Shown: positions 16,561 through 26,773, counted from the stretch's first letter. The stretch is DNA of 64,000 bases from Gammaproteobacteria bacterium (GCA_018262975.1 JADFDG010000018.1:1-64000); one strand, 5' to 3'. The notes: generated from the letters alone by a model not told the origin. Program-made: numbers and translations.

Positions 16561-16881
16561 GTGGGCGAATCAGGACGGATCCGGGTGGAAGTGGCCTACG
16601 CGTTGCCGGAACGCCAGGTGGTGGTGCCGCTGGAAGTCGAGGCCGGCACGACCATGTACGAGGCGGTGGTGCGCTCGCGCATCGCCGAGCAGTTCCCCGG
16701 ACAGATCGACCCGGAACGCATCGCCATGGGCATCTTCGCGAAAGCCGAGCCGAATCCCCGGGCGCGTGTGCTCGCCGATGGCGAGCGGGTGGAGCTCTAC
16801 CGTCCGTTGCTCGCCGACCCGAATGATTCGCGCAAGGACCGCGCGCAAAAGGCAAAGCAGAAGCGCGCCCAGGAAGGCTGA
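16561..16881 (+). CDS. ratB: RatB/RnfH-family ubiquitin-fold protein
   Basis: This 106-aa protein starts at GTG 16561 behind AAGGGGGA. The segment RIRVEVAYALPERQVVVPLE, followed by TTMYEAVVRSRI and GIFAKAEPNPRARVLADGER, is the RnfH/RatB beta-grasp fold. The tail is strongly basic (SRKDRAQKAKQKRAQE). It is regularly paired with ratA. Its function is poorly defined. It converges with bamE with only 6 bp between the stops. Confidence 0.9.
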   Translation: MGESGRIRVEVAYALPERQVVVPLEVEAGTTMYEAVVRSRIAEQFPGQIDPERIAMGIFAKAEPNPRARVLADGERVELYRPLLADPNDSRKDRAQKAKQKRAQEG

Positions 16882-16887
16882 TCGCCA

Positions 16888-17283
16888 TCAGGGCGTCGGT
16901 GTGGCCTGTCCGCCGCCCGCGGCGCCGCTGGTGTTGATGCGGCTGCGTGCTTCCGGCGGCAGCGCCTTGCCTTCCTGGCGCGCCAGGACGCCGCCTTCGA
17001 ACCACAGCACGAGTTTCGCTTCCACGACGTCGCCGTTGCCTCGGCGCAGGCGGTACAGGTACACCTCGCGGCCGGGTTCGAACGGGTCGACGATCTGCGG
17101 CGTGCCCATCACGTAACGGACCTGCGCCGCGGTCATGCCGGTCTTGAGCCGGCCGAGCATCTCGTCGGTGACGATGTTGCCTTGCTCGATGTCGATCCGG
17201 TAAACGCCGGGAAAGCGCAGGCCGCTGCAGCCGGCCAGCAGGATGGCCGCGCAGGTGCACGCCAGGAGCATTCGCTTTTGCAT
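16888..17283 (-). CDS. bamE: Outer-membrane assembly lipoprotein BamE (SmpA/OmlA)
   Basis: A 131-aa lipoprotein. The start is set at ATG 17283 (MQKRMLLACTCAAILLAGC), giving a typical lipoprotein signal with lipobox LAGC. The next upstream ATG would add 19 residues unlike a signal peptide. The SmpA/OmlA domain follows (VYRIDIEQGNIVTDEMLGRL, then GMTAAQVRYVMGTP and REVYLYRLRRG). BamE is a lipoprotein of the BAM complex, which inserts outer-membrane proteins. It is divergent from fur, as in Pseudomonas, and has a Ser/Ala/Gly tail. Confidence 0.93.
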   Translation of the reverse strand: MQKRMLLACTCAAILLAGCSGLRFPGVYRIDIEQGNIVTDEMLGRLKTGMTAAQVRYVMGTPQIVDPFEPGREVYLYRLRRGNGDVVEAKLVLWFEGGVLARQEGKALPPEARSRINTSGAAGGGQATPTP

Positions 17284-17381
17284 CGGGATGGCGGGATCGT
17301 CTAAGGTTTGCCGGACCCGCAGGGACTGCGGGAGCAACATGTTAACGGATCACGCCGCAGGCGGCTAACGGGAGACGGGGA

Positions 17382-17822
17382 ATGCCCACACATCAACAGG
17401 ACCAGGAACTGCGCAAGGTTGGCCTGAAGGTCACCCTGCCGCGGGTCAAGATCCTCGAGTTGCTCGAGGAGGCCCACCGGGATAACCGCCACCTCACCGC
17501 CGAGGACGTGTTCCGCCGGCTGCGCGATGCCGGCGAGGACATCGGCCTGGCCACGGTGTACCGGGTGTTGACCCAGTTCCAGGACGCCGGGCTGGTCATC
17601 AAGCACAACTTCGATGCCGACCAGGCCGTGTTCGAGCTGGAGTCCGGCAAGCACCACGATCACCTGGTGTGCCTGCGCTGCAGCAAGGTGACCGAGTTCA
17701 GCGACCCGCTGATCGAGCAGCGCCAGCAGGAAATCGCCGAGCAGCACGGCTTCCGCCTGACCCACCACAGCCTGTACATGTACGGGATTTGCAGCGAGTG
17801 TGCCCGGCGTTCGCCGGGCTGA
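17382..17822 (+). CDS. fur: Ferric uptake regulator Fur
   Basis: A 146-aa Fur repressor. It has the N-terminal winged helix (VTLPRVKILELLEE, LTAEDVFRRL, GLATVYRVLTQFQDAGLV) and a C-terminal dimerisation domain with metal ligands HHDH (91-94), C97 and C100 (CLRC), and C137 and C140 (CSEC). With Fe2+ it represses iron-acquisition genes. It is divergent from bamE. The 98-bp spacer contains a 7-bp inverted repeat CCCGCAG-GGA-CTGCGGG (17316-17332) of unknown role; no clear Fur box was found there. Confidence 0.96.
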   Translation: MPTHQQDQELRKVGLKVTLPRVKILELLEEAHRDNRHLTAEDVFRRLRDAGEDIGLATVYRVLTQFQDAGLVIKHNFDADQAVFELESGKHHDHLVCLRCSKVTEFSDPLIEQRQQEIAEQHGFRLTHHSLYMYGICSECARRSPG

Positions 17823-18716
17823 TTACTTGCCGGCCTCCCGCGCCGCGTCCGAGGCGGCTTCCGCCTTCAGCGGGATGAAGCGCCTGGTGCGTTCGACGCC
17901 CGTGGCGTAACCGTCCAGCGATTCGCCCATCGCCTCGGCCAGCAGGTCCAGGCGCGTGGCCGGCGCCGGGTGCGTCTTGAACATCAGTGCCACCGCCGAG
18001 TCCTGGGTGCTGATCTCGCCGAGTGTCTGCAGGGCATTCACCAGCCCGTAGGGGTTGTAGCCGGCGCGCGCGGCGATCACCACGCCGGCACGGTCGGCGG
18101 CGAACTCGTCCTGCTTGTCCAGGCCGCGCGCGAAGATCTCGGTGCCGGCGCCGAAGGCCTTGGCCAGGTTCTGCGCATCCTTGGTGCCCTTGTCCTCGGC
18201 GACGGCGCCCACCAGTTCCATCTTCCACTCGTTGCCCAGCGATTTCTGGATCTGCCGCAGCTGGTGCTTCTCGAGCACGTGGGCGATCTCGTGCGCGAGC
18301 ACGCCGGCCAGTTCGCCCTCGTTGCGGAAGCGCGAGTACATGCCACGCGTGATCAGCACCGTGCCGCCGGGCATGGAGAACGCGTTCACGTCATCACTGG
18401 CGATCACGCCGAAGCGCCACGGCAGGTCGGGGCGCTCGGTCTGCAGCGCCAGCCACAGGCCAACGCGGTTTACGTAGTCCTGCAGTGCCTTGTTGTCGAC
18501 CAGCGGTGCGGCGCCCAGCACCTGGGCAGCCACCCCCTTGCCGATGTTGATCTCCTCGTCCTGGTTGATCTCGCGGTTGGCCTTGGCCATCTTGCTGCCG
18601 ATGGACACGGCCTTCTGGACCTTTTCGAGGTCCTTCAGGTTGCTGAAGTCGAATGCCTGTGCGGCCGGAGCGATCGAGATGGCCAGCAGGCACAGCGGGG
18701 CGATGAACCTTTTCAT
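17823..18716 (-). CDS. Periplasmic M48-family zinc metalloprotease
   Basis: This 297-aa protein has a cleavable signal peptide (residues 1-21, ending PAAQA). The zinc site HEIAH is at 142-146, and a third ligand, Glu204, lies in KQDEFAADRAG. Substrate-groove features ASDDVNAFSMPGGTVLITRG precede it. M48 proteins such as LoiP and BepA cleave or chaperone outer-membrane proteins. The absence of a TPR tail makes it more LoiP-like than BepA. It ends immediately beside the fur stop and is the last of a leftward group with the SH3-domain gene. Confidence 0.9.
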   Translation of the reverse strand: MKRFIAPLCLLAISIAPAAQAFDFSNLKDLEKVQKAVSIGSKMAKANREINQDEEINIGKGVAAQVLGAAPLVDNKALQDYVNRVGLWLALQTERPDLPWRFGVIASDDVNAFSMPGGTVLITRGMYSRFRNEGELAGVLAHEIAHVLEKHQLRQIQKSLGNEWKMELVGAVAEDKGTKDAQNLAKAFGAGTEIFARGLDKQDEFAADRAGVVIAARAGYNPYGLVNALQTLGEISTQDSAVALMFKTHPAPATRLDLLAEAMGESLDGYATGVERTRRFIPLKAEAASDAAREAGK

Positions 18717-18732
18717 GATGGAATCCCTCGCT

Positions 18733-19245
18733 TCAGCGCTTCGCCGGTGCCGGCAGGTAATCGACTTTCTGCGCCTTCAGGCCGGCGAGCTTCGCGCTGT
18801 CGCGCGCAGCCTTCTCGCTGGCCTTGTAGCCGGTGAGCTTCTCGACCTGCGCGTGGTCCGGCTCGGCGCCGGTGAGTGCTTCGCCCGACATGCCTTTCAC
18901 GCCGGTGGCAACCGTGTTCCCGCTGGATCCGGTCTTGAACACGCTGGCCAGCGCGCCGACGCCGCTGTCGCCCTTGCGGGCGCTGCCGGTGCGCAGATTC
19001 AGCAGGCGCACGTAGCCCTGCTTGCCGTCGGCGGTGGAGACCTGGGCCCAGGCGCCGCTGCGCGCGGTCACCGTGACGCTGGCCTTGGCCTTCAGGGGGG
19101 CCACCACGGTGGCATCGCCCAGCGGCTTCTCGCGCAACTCGGTGTCGCGCGCCACGGTTGCGCTTGAGGCGGGCTCGGCAGCCGCCGCATGGGCGGTGAA
19201 CGTGCTAAGCAGCAGGGCTGCCAGCAGTCTTGCGCAGAGGTTCAT
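18733..19245 (-). CDS. Secreted bacterial-SH3-domain protein
   Basis: A 170-aa protein with a signal peptide (about 1-23, ending AHAAAAE). A bacterial SH3 domain (residues 30-87) reads ATVARDTELREKPLGDATVV, then AKASVTVTARSGAWAQVSTA and GYVRLLNLR, which usually binds cell-wall peptides. The C-terminal half is polar. It starts 41 nt inside the cyclase gene and ends 16 bp before the M48 protease gene, suggesting a three-gene envelope/signalling operon. The specific role is unknown. Confidence 0.85.
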   Translation of the reverse strand: MNLCARLLAALLLSTFTAHAAAAEPASSATVARDTELREKPLGDATVVAPLKAKASVTVTARSGAWAQVSTADGKQGYVRLLNLRTGSARKGDSGVGALASVFKTGSSGNTVATGVKGMSGEALTGAEPDHAQVEKLTGYKASEKAARDSAKLAGLKAQKVDYLPAPAKR

Positions 19246-21037
19246 ACAGTCTCACTCCCTGTTCGCGTCCCTTCACGTGGACGACGCCGTGGTCGATGAA
19301 GTCGAAGGCATCGCCGCAGGCAAGCCTGGTGTCCTCGGACACCAGCACCCGCGCGACGCCCTTGGTGGCGCCCTCGATGCGCGACGACAGGTTAACGCTG
19401 TCGCCGATCGCGGTGTAGTCGAGCCGGTCGCGCGAGCCGATGAAACCCACTACCGCCGGGCCGGTGTGCACGCCGATGCCCACGTCGAAGTGCTCGCCGG
19501 CCTCGCCCAGTTCGCGACGGAACGCCAGCAGCACGTCAACCATCTCGAGGGCCGCCTCCACGGCATGCACCGCGTGCCGCGGATCGTTGGCAGGTGCGCC
19601 CCAGAAGGCCATGATGGCGTCGCCGATGAACTTGTCGAGGGTGCCGTGGGTGCGGAAGATCACCTGCACCTGGCGGCTGAAGTAGTCGTTGAGCAGCGTG
19701 ACCACCTGTTCCGGGGTGCTGCGCTCGGACAGCGTGGTGAAGCCGCGGATGTCCGAGAACAGGATGCTGATCTCGCGCGCCTGGGTAGCCTGGGCGTCGG
19801 CCACGGCGCCGCCTTCGACCAGCTCGGCGACCACGCGCGGATCGAGAAAGCGCCCGAAGATCGCCACCGCCTGTTCGCGTTGCTGGCGTTCCTGCCACCA
19901 GGACACCAGCGCCAGCGCCAGGAACATCAGCCAGGCCGCCGCCACCGGCGCGATCATGTGCACGAGCAGGCGCAACTTGGCGAGCAGGGCGAACTCCAGC
20001 ACCACCAGCGTGACCGACAGCACCAGCAGTCCGGCAGCGATGCGCAGTGGGCCCAACTTGCGGCGGAAGGCCAGCAACAGCGGCGCCAGCAGCAGCGGGT
20101 ACAGGGCCAGTCCCCAGCGCGTGTCGGTCAGCCAGTCGCCGCTGCGCAGGTTGGCGATGGCGGTACCGAGTACCAGCGCGCCCGGGTAAGTGGAGGACAT
20201 GGGGGTCGGCCGCAGGTCGCCCAGGCCCGGTGCTGCTGCGCCGATGATGACCACCTTGCCGGCGAAGGCATTGTTCAGTGCGGGCGTCGACCCGGTGAGG
20301 TCGTGGAACACGTCCGAGTAACTGTGCCGTGCGCTTACCCGCTCGTACCAGTTGAGCACGAAGGCGTCGCCGGTTGGCGTGGTCCAGCCGAGGTCGTCGG
20401 CCAGGCGGCGGGGCATCGAGGGGATCTTCCACCCGGCCACTTCGTGGTGCAGGGCGTAACTGCGGCCCACGCCGTCGTCATCGGGCAGGAAATTGATGGT
20501 GCCGCCGCGCCAGTGCTCCGGCGCCACCACCAGCGGCACCAGCAGCGGGGCGCGTGCGTCGCCGCCTGCCGCCGGCGTGCGCACGATGTGCAGTGCCGGC
20601 GGGAACTGCGCCAGCGGCGCGCCGTCGCCGTCGGCCAGCAACATGGTCGGCAGGTACACCTGCGGGTGTGCGGCGACGGTGTCGGCGAAGATCGCGTCGA
20701 GCTCCGGCTGCACCTGGTCGGCTTCATTGAACAGCACGTCGAACACGATGGCCTTCGGCTGCTGGCGCGCCAGCGCATCGACCAGTTCCGCGTGCACCGC
20801 GCGCGGCCACGGCCAGCGGCCGGCGGCGTCGTTCATGTCCTCCAGGCTCTTCTGGTCGATGTCGATGAACACGACGTCGGGCGGCAGCGCGCGCGTTTGC
20901 GCGTTGAGGTACAGCAGGCGATCGAGGCCGGCCTGTTCGATGCGGGCCAGCCAGCCACTGGCGCCGGCCACCAGCAGTAGCAGCGCGATGGCGCCGAGCA
21001 GGAGGAATTCGCGTGACGTCCTGTCGGCGGCTTTCAT
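19205..21037 (-). CDS. CHASE2-sensor adenylate cyclase (class III)
   Basis: A 610-aa membrane signalling enzyme. A membrane helix (about 13-30) leads into an extracytoplasmic CHASE2 domain (about 35-310; DVVFIDIDQKSLEDM, later FAGKVVIIGAAAPG). Three more membrane helices follow (about 320-390), then the class III cyclase domain (about 425-600). Both metal aspartates are present, in LFSDIRGFTTLSER and KFIGDAIMAFWG. The Lys in LDKFIGD and Thr in DYTAIGDSVNLSSR suggest ATP rather than GTP as substrate. It presumably makes cAMP in response to a periplasmic signal. One base separates its ATG from the recN stop. Confidence 0.92.
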   Translation of the reverse strand: MKAADRTSREFLLLGAIALLLLVAGASGWLARIEQAGLDRLLYLNAQTRALPPDVVFIDIDQKSLEDMNDAAGRWPWPRAVHAELVDALARQQPKAIVFDVLFNEADQVQPELDAIFADTVAAHPQVYLPTMLLADGDGAPLAQFPPALHIVRTPAAGGDARAPLLVPLVVAPEHWRGGTINFLPDDDGVGRSYALHHEVAGWKIPSMPRRLADDLGWTTPTGDAFVLNWYERVSARHSYSDVFHDLTGSTPALNNAFAGKVVIIGAAAPGLGDLRPTPMSSTYPGALVLGTAIANLRSGDWLTDTRWGLALYPLLLAPLLLAFRRKLGPLRIAAGLLVLSVTLVVLEFALLAKLRLLVHMIAPVAAAWLMFLALALVSWWQERQQREQAVAIFGRFLDPRVVAELVEGGAVADAQATQAREISILFSDIRGFTTLSERSTPEQVVTLLNDYFSRQVQVIFRTHGTLDKFIGDAIMAFWGAPANDPRHAVHAVEAALEMVDVLLAFRRELGEAGEHFDVGIGVHTGPAVVGFIGSRDRLDYTAIGDSVNLSSRIEGATKGVARVLVSEDTRLACGDAFDFIDHGVVHVKGREQGVRLYEPLRKTAGSPAA

Positions 21038-21038
21038 G

Positions 21039-22700
21039 TCAGCTGCCGGCCAGCATGGCTTCGGCGTGTTTCAACGCCTCCGGCGTTATGGTCAGGCCGC
21101 CGGCCATGCGCGCGATTTCCTGCACGCGCTCGGCGCGCCCGAGCGCCACCACGGCGCTGGCCGTCTGCTTGCCGTCGGAGCGTTTTTCCACGCGCAGGTG
21201 CTGGTGGCCGCAGGCCGCCACTTGCGCCAGGTGGGTGACGCACAGCACCTGGCCGCGCTCGCCGAGGCGACGCAGCAGCTTGCCGACCACCTCGGCGATG
21301 CCGCCGCCGATGCCTACGTCCACTTCGTCGAAGATCAGTGTGGGCGTGGTGCTCTTCTCGGCGCAGATCACCTGGATGGCCAGGCTGATGCGCGACAGTT
21401 CGCCGCCGGAGGCGACCTTTACCAGCGGCTTGGGCGGCTGCCCCGCGTTCAGGCTGACCAGCAACTCGATGGTGTCGAGGCCGGCGGCGGTGGCGTCCTT
21501 CTCGGCCAGAGGCGTGAATTCCACCTGCAGGCGGCCGCCGCCCATGCCCAGCAGCGCCAGCTGTTCGCCCACTTCCTTTTCGAGTTTCTTCGCGGCCTTG
21601 CGCCGGGCTTCGCCCAGTTTCTTCGCGGCGGACACGAACGCCTCGCGCAGCGTGGCGACTTCGCGCTCCAGCGCGGCGCGGTGGGTGTCGTGGTGCTCCA
21701 GGCGGTCGAACTCCGCCGACAACCGCTCGTGCAGCTCGACCAGTTCCTCCGGCTGCACGCGGTGCTTGCGTGCCAGCTGGAAGCAGGACGACAGCCGCTG
21801 CTCGATTTCCGCCAGCCGCTCGGGGTCCGCTTCCAGGCGGTCGAGGTAGTGGCGCAGGGTGTCGGCGGCTTCCTCCACGTGGATGATGGCCGACGACAGC
21901 AGTTCGGAGGCCTGTCGCAGCGCGCCGTCATCCTGCCCGTCGAGGGCGTGGCGGGCGCGTTCCAGGCGGTCGCGCGCGGCGCCGTCCTCGTGTTCGTACA
22001 CCAGCGCGAAGGCCTGTTCGCAGGCGGCGCGCAGGCCGTCGATGTTGGCCAGTCGCTTGTGCTCGGCATCGAGTTGCGCGTACTCGCCGGCCTTCAGTGC
22101 CAGGCGGTCGAATTCGTCCACCTGGAATTTCAGCAGGTCGCGGCGCGCATCGCGGTCGGCGGCGGCCTGCTCGAGGGCGGCCAGTTCGTCGCGCTTGCCG
22201 CGCCACGCGCGGAAGGCGGTGGACACCGCACGGGCCTGGGCATCCAGGCCGCCGAACTGGTCGACCAGCGCGCGGTGGGTGTCGCGGCGCAACAGTGACT
22301 GGTGCTCGTGCTGGCCGTGGATGTCGATCAGCAATTCGCCCACGGCCTTGAGGTCGGCCAGCGTGGAGGGCTTGCCGTTGATGAAGGCCCGGGAGCGGCC
22401 GTCGGCGCCCACCGTGCGGCGCAGGATGCAGTCGCCGTCGGCGTCCAGTTCGCGCTCGGCCAGCCAGCCGCGCGCGGCTTCAAGGCGGCTGACGTCGAAA
22501 GTGGCGACGATGTCGGCACGGTCGGCGCCCGGCCGCACGGCGCCGGCGTCCGCGCGGTCGCCCAGGGTCAGCGCGAGGGCGTCGATCATGATCGACTTGC
22601 CCGCGCCGGTCTCGCCGGTGACCACGGTCAGGCCGGGGCCGAACTCGATCTCGAGGGCGTCGACGATGGCGTAATGGCTGATGGACAGGGCGGTGAGCAT
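21039..22700 (-). CDS. recN: DNA repair protein RecN
   Basis: A 553-aa SMC-like ATPase. The Walker A GETGAGKS is at 29-36, coiled-coil arms fill the middle (about 160-370), the ABC signature ASGGELSRISLAI follows, and Walker B is LIFDEVDVGIGG. RecN tethers broken ends during recombinational repair. It is divergent from hrcA. I saw no obvious LexA-type box in the short spacer, though binding motifs differ between lineages and this was only judged by eye. Confidence 0.95.
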   Translation of the reverse strand: MLTALSISHYAIVDALEIEFGPGLTVVTGETGAGKSIMIDALALTLGDRADAGAVRPGADRADIVATFDVSRLEAARGWLAERELDADGDCILRRTVGADGRSRAFINGKPSTLADLKAVGELLIDIHGQHEHQSLLRRDTHRALVDQFGGLDAQARAVSTAFRAWRGKRDELAALEQAAADRDARRDLLKFQVDEFDRLALKAGEYAQLDAEHKRLANIDGLRAACEQAFALVYEHEDGAARDRLERARHALDGQDDGALRQASELLSSAIIHVEEAADTLRHYLDRLEADPERLAEIEQRLSSCFQLARKHRVQPEELVELHERLSAEFDRLEHHDTHRAALEREVATLREAFVSAAKKLGEARRKAAKKLEKEVGEQLALLGMGGGRLQVEFTPLAEKDATAAGLDTIELLVSLNAGQPPKPLVKVASGGELSRISLAIQVICAEKSTTPTLIFDEVDVGIGGGIAEVVGKLLRRLGERGQVLCVTHLAQVAACGHQHLRVEKRSDGKQTASAVVALGRAERVQEIARMAGGLTITPEALKHAEAMLAGS

Positions 22701-22752
22701 GGGGAGGGCGGACCGACGGGGAAAGCCGGATGATAAGCCGCGCGCCGTTGCA

Positions 22753-22781
22753 TTGATAAGCCGTCGGGCGCCGCCTAGACT
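22753..22781 (+). promoter_or_regulatory. Probable sigma-70 promoter of hrcA
   Basis: TTGATA (22753-22758), a 17-bp spacer and TAGACT (22776-22781) give a good housekeeping promoter, with a predicted start near 22788. No CIRCE element (TTAGCACTC-N9-GAGTGCTAA) is visible here. Confidence 0.6.
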
Positions 22782-22852
22782 GCCGTTACAGGCCCCTTTT
22801 CATGAACGAGCATGCCTGCAGTCCCTGTCATCCGCAGGCGCAGTCGAATCCC

Positions 22853-23896
22853 ATGGCCGGCCCCATCCTCAACGACCGTGCGCAACGCCTGCTGAAGACC
22901 CTCGTGGAGTGCTATATCCGCGAAGGCCAGCCCGTGGGCTCCAAGACGCTGGTGCGCGAGGCGGCGCTGCCGGTGAGTCCGGCGACCGTGCGCAACATCA
23001 TGGCCGAGCTGGAGGACCGTGGTTACGTCACCTCGCCGCACACCTCGGCCGGGCGCATCCCTACCGAGGCCGGTTACCGGTTGTTCGTCGACAACCTGGT
23101 GACCTTTTCGCCGCTTGAGCGGGCGCAGCTGGCGCAACTGTCCGGCGAGCTGTCGGCCGGGCGCACCGCCGGGGAGCTGGTGGATTCCGCCTCCCGCCTG
23201 CTCTCGGAGTTCTCGCGCATGGCCGGCGTGGTGGCAGTGCCGCGCCGGCGCTTCGGTACCCTGCGCCATGTCGAGTTCCTGCCGCTGTCCGGTAACCGGG
23301 TGCTGGTCATCCTGGTGGTCAACCAGCGCGAGGTGCAGAACCAGATCATCGACACCGACCGCGAGTATTCCGAGGTCGAACTGCGCCAGGCGGCGAACTT
23401 CATCAACCAGCATTTCGCCGGCATTGATATCGATGACGTCCGCGCGCGCATCGTCGAGCTCATGCGTGCCGACAAGGAGCGCATGGACCTGCTGATGCAG
23501 GAGGCGCTCGACATGGCCGACAAGGCGCTCAAGGCCCAGGAGGCCGACCCTGACTTCCGCCTGGCCGGCGAATCGCACCTGGTGGCGGGGCTGGCCCGCG
23601 AGGCCGGGGTCGAGCGCATCCGCGAGGTGTTCGAGGCCTTCCAGCGCAAGCGCGACATGCTCGACCTGATGGATCGCTGCGGGGCCGCCGCCGGGGTGAA
23701 GGTGTTCATCGGCGCCGAGTCCGGCTACGACGCCTTCGCCGGCTGTTCCATCATCACCGCGCCCTACGGCAAGGGCGGCGACGCGCTGGGCGTACTCGCG
23801 GTGGTCGGTCCCACCCGCATGGCCTACGAGCGGGTCGTGCCGCTGGTCGATATCACCGCCCGGCTGCTCGGCGCCGCCCTGTCCCCCCGCGACTGA
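22853..23896 (+). CDS. hrcA: Heat-shock repressor HrcA
   Basis: A 347-aa HrcA. The N-terminal winged helix reads NDRAQRLLKTLVECYIREG, then VSPATVRNIMAELEDRGYV and SAGRIPTEAGYRLFVD. A GAF-like central region and a C-terminal dimerisation part follow. HrcA represses chaperone genes at CIRCE elements. The start at 22853 fits the family best. An ATG at 22802 would add 17 Cys/Pro-rich residues, and neither start has a strong ribosome site. It heads the hrcA-grpE-dnaK-dnaJ cluster. The visible promoters within that cluster are RpoH-type, so its targets may lie elsewhere. Confidence 0.93.
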   Translation: MAGPILNDRAQRLLKTLVECYIREGQPVGSKTLVREAALPVSPATVRNIMAELEDRGYVTSPHTSAGRIPTEAGYRLFVDNLVTFSPLERAQLAQLSGELSAGRTAGELVDSASRLLSEFSRMAGVVAVPRRRFGTLRHVEFLPLSGNRVLVILVVNQREVQNQIIDTDREYSEVELRQAANFINQHFAGIDIDDVRARIVELMRADKERMDLLMQEALDMADKALKAQEADPDFRLAGESHLVAGLAREAGVERIREVFEAFQRKRDMLDLMDRCGAAAGVKVFIGAESGYDAFAGCSIITAPYGKGGDALGVLAVVGPTRMAYERVVPLVDITARLLGAALSPRD

Positions 23897-23906
23897 CCCC
23901 CTCCCC

Positions 23907-23930
23907 GTCGAGAGGGGGCCGTGTCCCCGA
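23907..23930 (+). repeat. Degenerate copy of the 24-bp intergenic repeat
   Basis: GTCGAGAGGGGGCCGTGTCC plus CCGA matches the family consensus GTAGAGAGGGGGCCATGCCC plus CCGA with four differences. It is a single copy directly after hrcA. Confidence 0.6.
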
Positions 23931-23983
23931 CCCGGCCCCTCGCCCCTATCAACCCCGGGGCCATTGCTGCATCATCCCCGCCT

Positions 23984-24012
23984 CTTGAAAGCCGGGCCCC
24001 CGGGCCCCACCT
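23984..24012 (+). promoter_or_regulatory. RpoH (sigma-32) type promoter of grpE
   Basis: CTTGAA (followed by A; 23984-23989), a 15-bp spacer and CCCCACCT (24005-24012) closely match the heat-shock consensus CTTGAAA / CCCCATNT. The predicted start is about 40 nt before the grpE ATG. Confidence 0.7.
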
Positions 24013-24059
24013 CGGCCTGCGTTGCCGGATGGCCCGGCCCGTATTTGCGTGGAAAGGAC

Positions 24060-24602
24060 ATGACCGACGAAGCCAAGCCCGCCGAATCCCCCGAACCTGC
24101 TGCTGATACGGCCTCCCGGCTGGCAGCGGCAGAGAGCGAACTCGACGCCCTGCGCCAGGAACTGGACCAGGCCCGCAAGGAGGCCGCCGAGGCCACCCTG
24201 CGTGCCCAGGCCGAACTGCAGAACACCCGCAAGCGCCTGGAGCGCGATGCCGACAATGCCCGCAAGTTCGTGCTGGAGAAGTTCGCCGGCGAGCTGCTGG
24301 CGGTGGTCGACAGCCTCGACCGCGGGCTGTCCTCGCTGGACGCCGGCAACGAGGCCCTGCAGCCGGCCCGCGAGGGCATGGACCTCACGTTGAAGTTGCT
24401 CAAGGACACCCTGCGCAAGTTCGACATCGAGGAGATCGACCCGAACGGCCAGCCGTTCAACCCGCAGTTCCACGAGGCGGTGGCGCAGGTGCCGAACCCG
24501 GCGGTGGCCCCGAACACGGTCATCGACGTGATGCAGAAGGGCTTCTCGCTGTCCGGCCGCCTGCTGCGCCCGGCCATGGTCGTGGTCGCCCGCGCGCCCT
24601 GA
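24060..24602 (+). CDS. grpE: Nucleotide exchange factor GrpE
   Basis: A 180-aa GrpE. ATG 24060 has GGAAAGG eight bases upstream. The long N-terminal coiled coil (about 20-80: ESELDALRQELDQARKEAAE onwards) is followed by the compact wing domain (INPQFHEAVAQVPNPAV-like segment, then VMQKGFSLSGRLLRPAMVVV). GrpE dimers release ADP from DnaK and act as thermosensors. It lies between RpoH-type promoters and is followed by an inverted repeat pair before dnaK. Confidence 0.95.
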   Translation: MTDEAKPAESPEPAADTASRLAAAESELDALRQELDQARKEAAEATLRAQAELQNTRKRLERDADNARKFVLEKFAGELLAVVDSLDRGLSSLDAGNEALQPAREGMDLTLKLLKDTLRKFDIEEIDPNGQPFNPQFHEAVAQVPNPAVAPNTVIDVMQKGFSLSGRLLRPAMVVVARAP

Positions 24603-24613
24603 CCAAGCCCTTT

Positions 24614-24669
24614 GTAGAGAGGGGGCCACGCCCCCGACCGATCTATCGGGGGCATGGCCCCCTCGCTAC
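24614..24669. repeat. Inverted pair of the 24-bp intergenic repeat, grpE-dnaK
   Basis: Copy 1 (24614-24637, + orientation) reads GTAGAGAGGGGGCCACGCCC plus CCGA. Copy 2 (24646-24669) is the reverse complement with two differences. They are separated by 8 bp and would form a nearly perfect 24-bp hairpin. The last base of copy 2 is the first base of the dnaK -35 box. Confidence 0.85.
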
Positions 24670-24696
24670 TTGAACGACGCCTGGACGCCCCCATCT
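24669..24696 (+). promoter_or_regulatory. RpoH (sigma-32) promoter of dnaK
   Basis: CTTGAA (24669-24674), a 14-bp spacer and CCCCATCT (24689-24696) match the heat-shock consensus exactly at the -10 element. The predicted start is near 24703, about 65 nt before the dnaK ATG. It abuts the inverted repeat pair. Confidence 0.82.
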
Positions 24697-24768
24697 AGGC
24701 CAACGAACACATGAACCGGCGCCGGTTCGCCCCCGGGCGGGCCGGCCGCAACACCAGGAGAAACGACC

Positions 24769-26688
<1,920 letters not shown>

Positions 26689-26716
26689 TCGTCGCGTTCG
26701 TCCGTCCATGAAGTAT

Positions 26717-26747
26717 CACGAACGCGGGAGCCTCTCCCGCGTTCGTG
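26717..26747 (+). terminator. Strong hairpin between dnaK and dnaJ
   Basis: CACGAACGCGGGAG-CCT-CTCCCGCGTTCGTG is a perfect 14-bp stem with a 3-nt loop, followed by TCTCTG rather than a T-run. It probably acts as a partial terminator or as 3' protection of dnaK mRNA, lowering dnaJ relative to dnaK. Confidence 0.65.
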
Positions 26748-26773
26748 TCTCTGCCACCCGGTGAGTCCCAGCC

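Noticed and set aside
17316-17332. CCCGCAG/CTGCGGG inverted repeat between bamE and fur as a Fur box
   Set aside because: It is GC-rich and does not resemble the AT-rich Fur consensus; it is mentioned under fur only.
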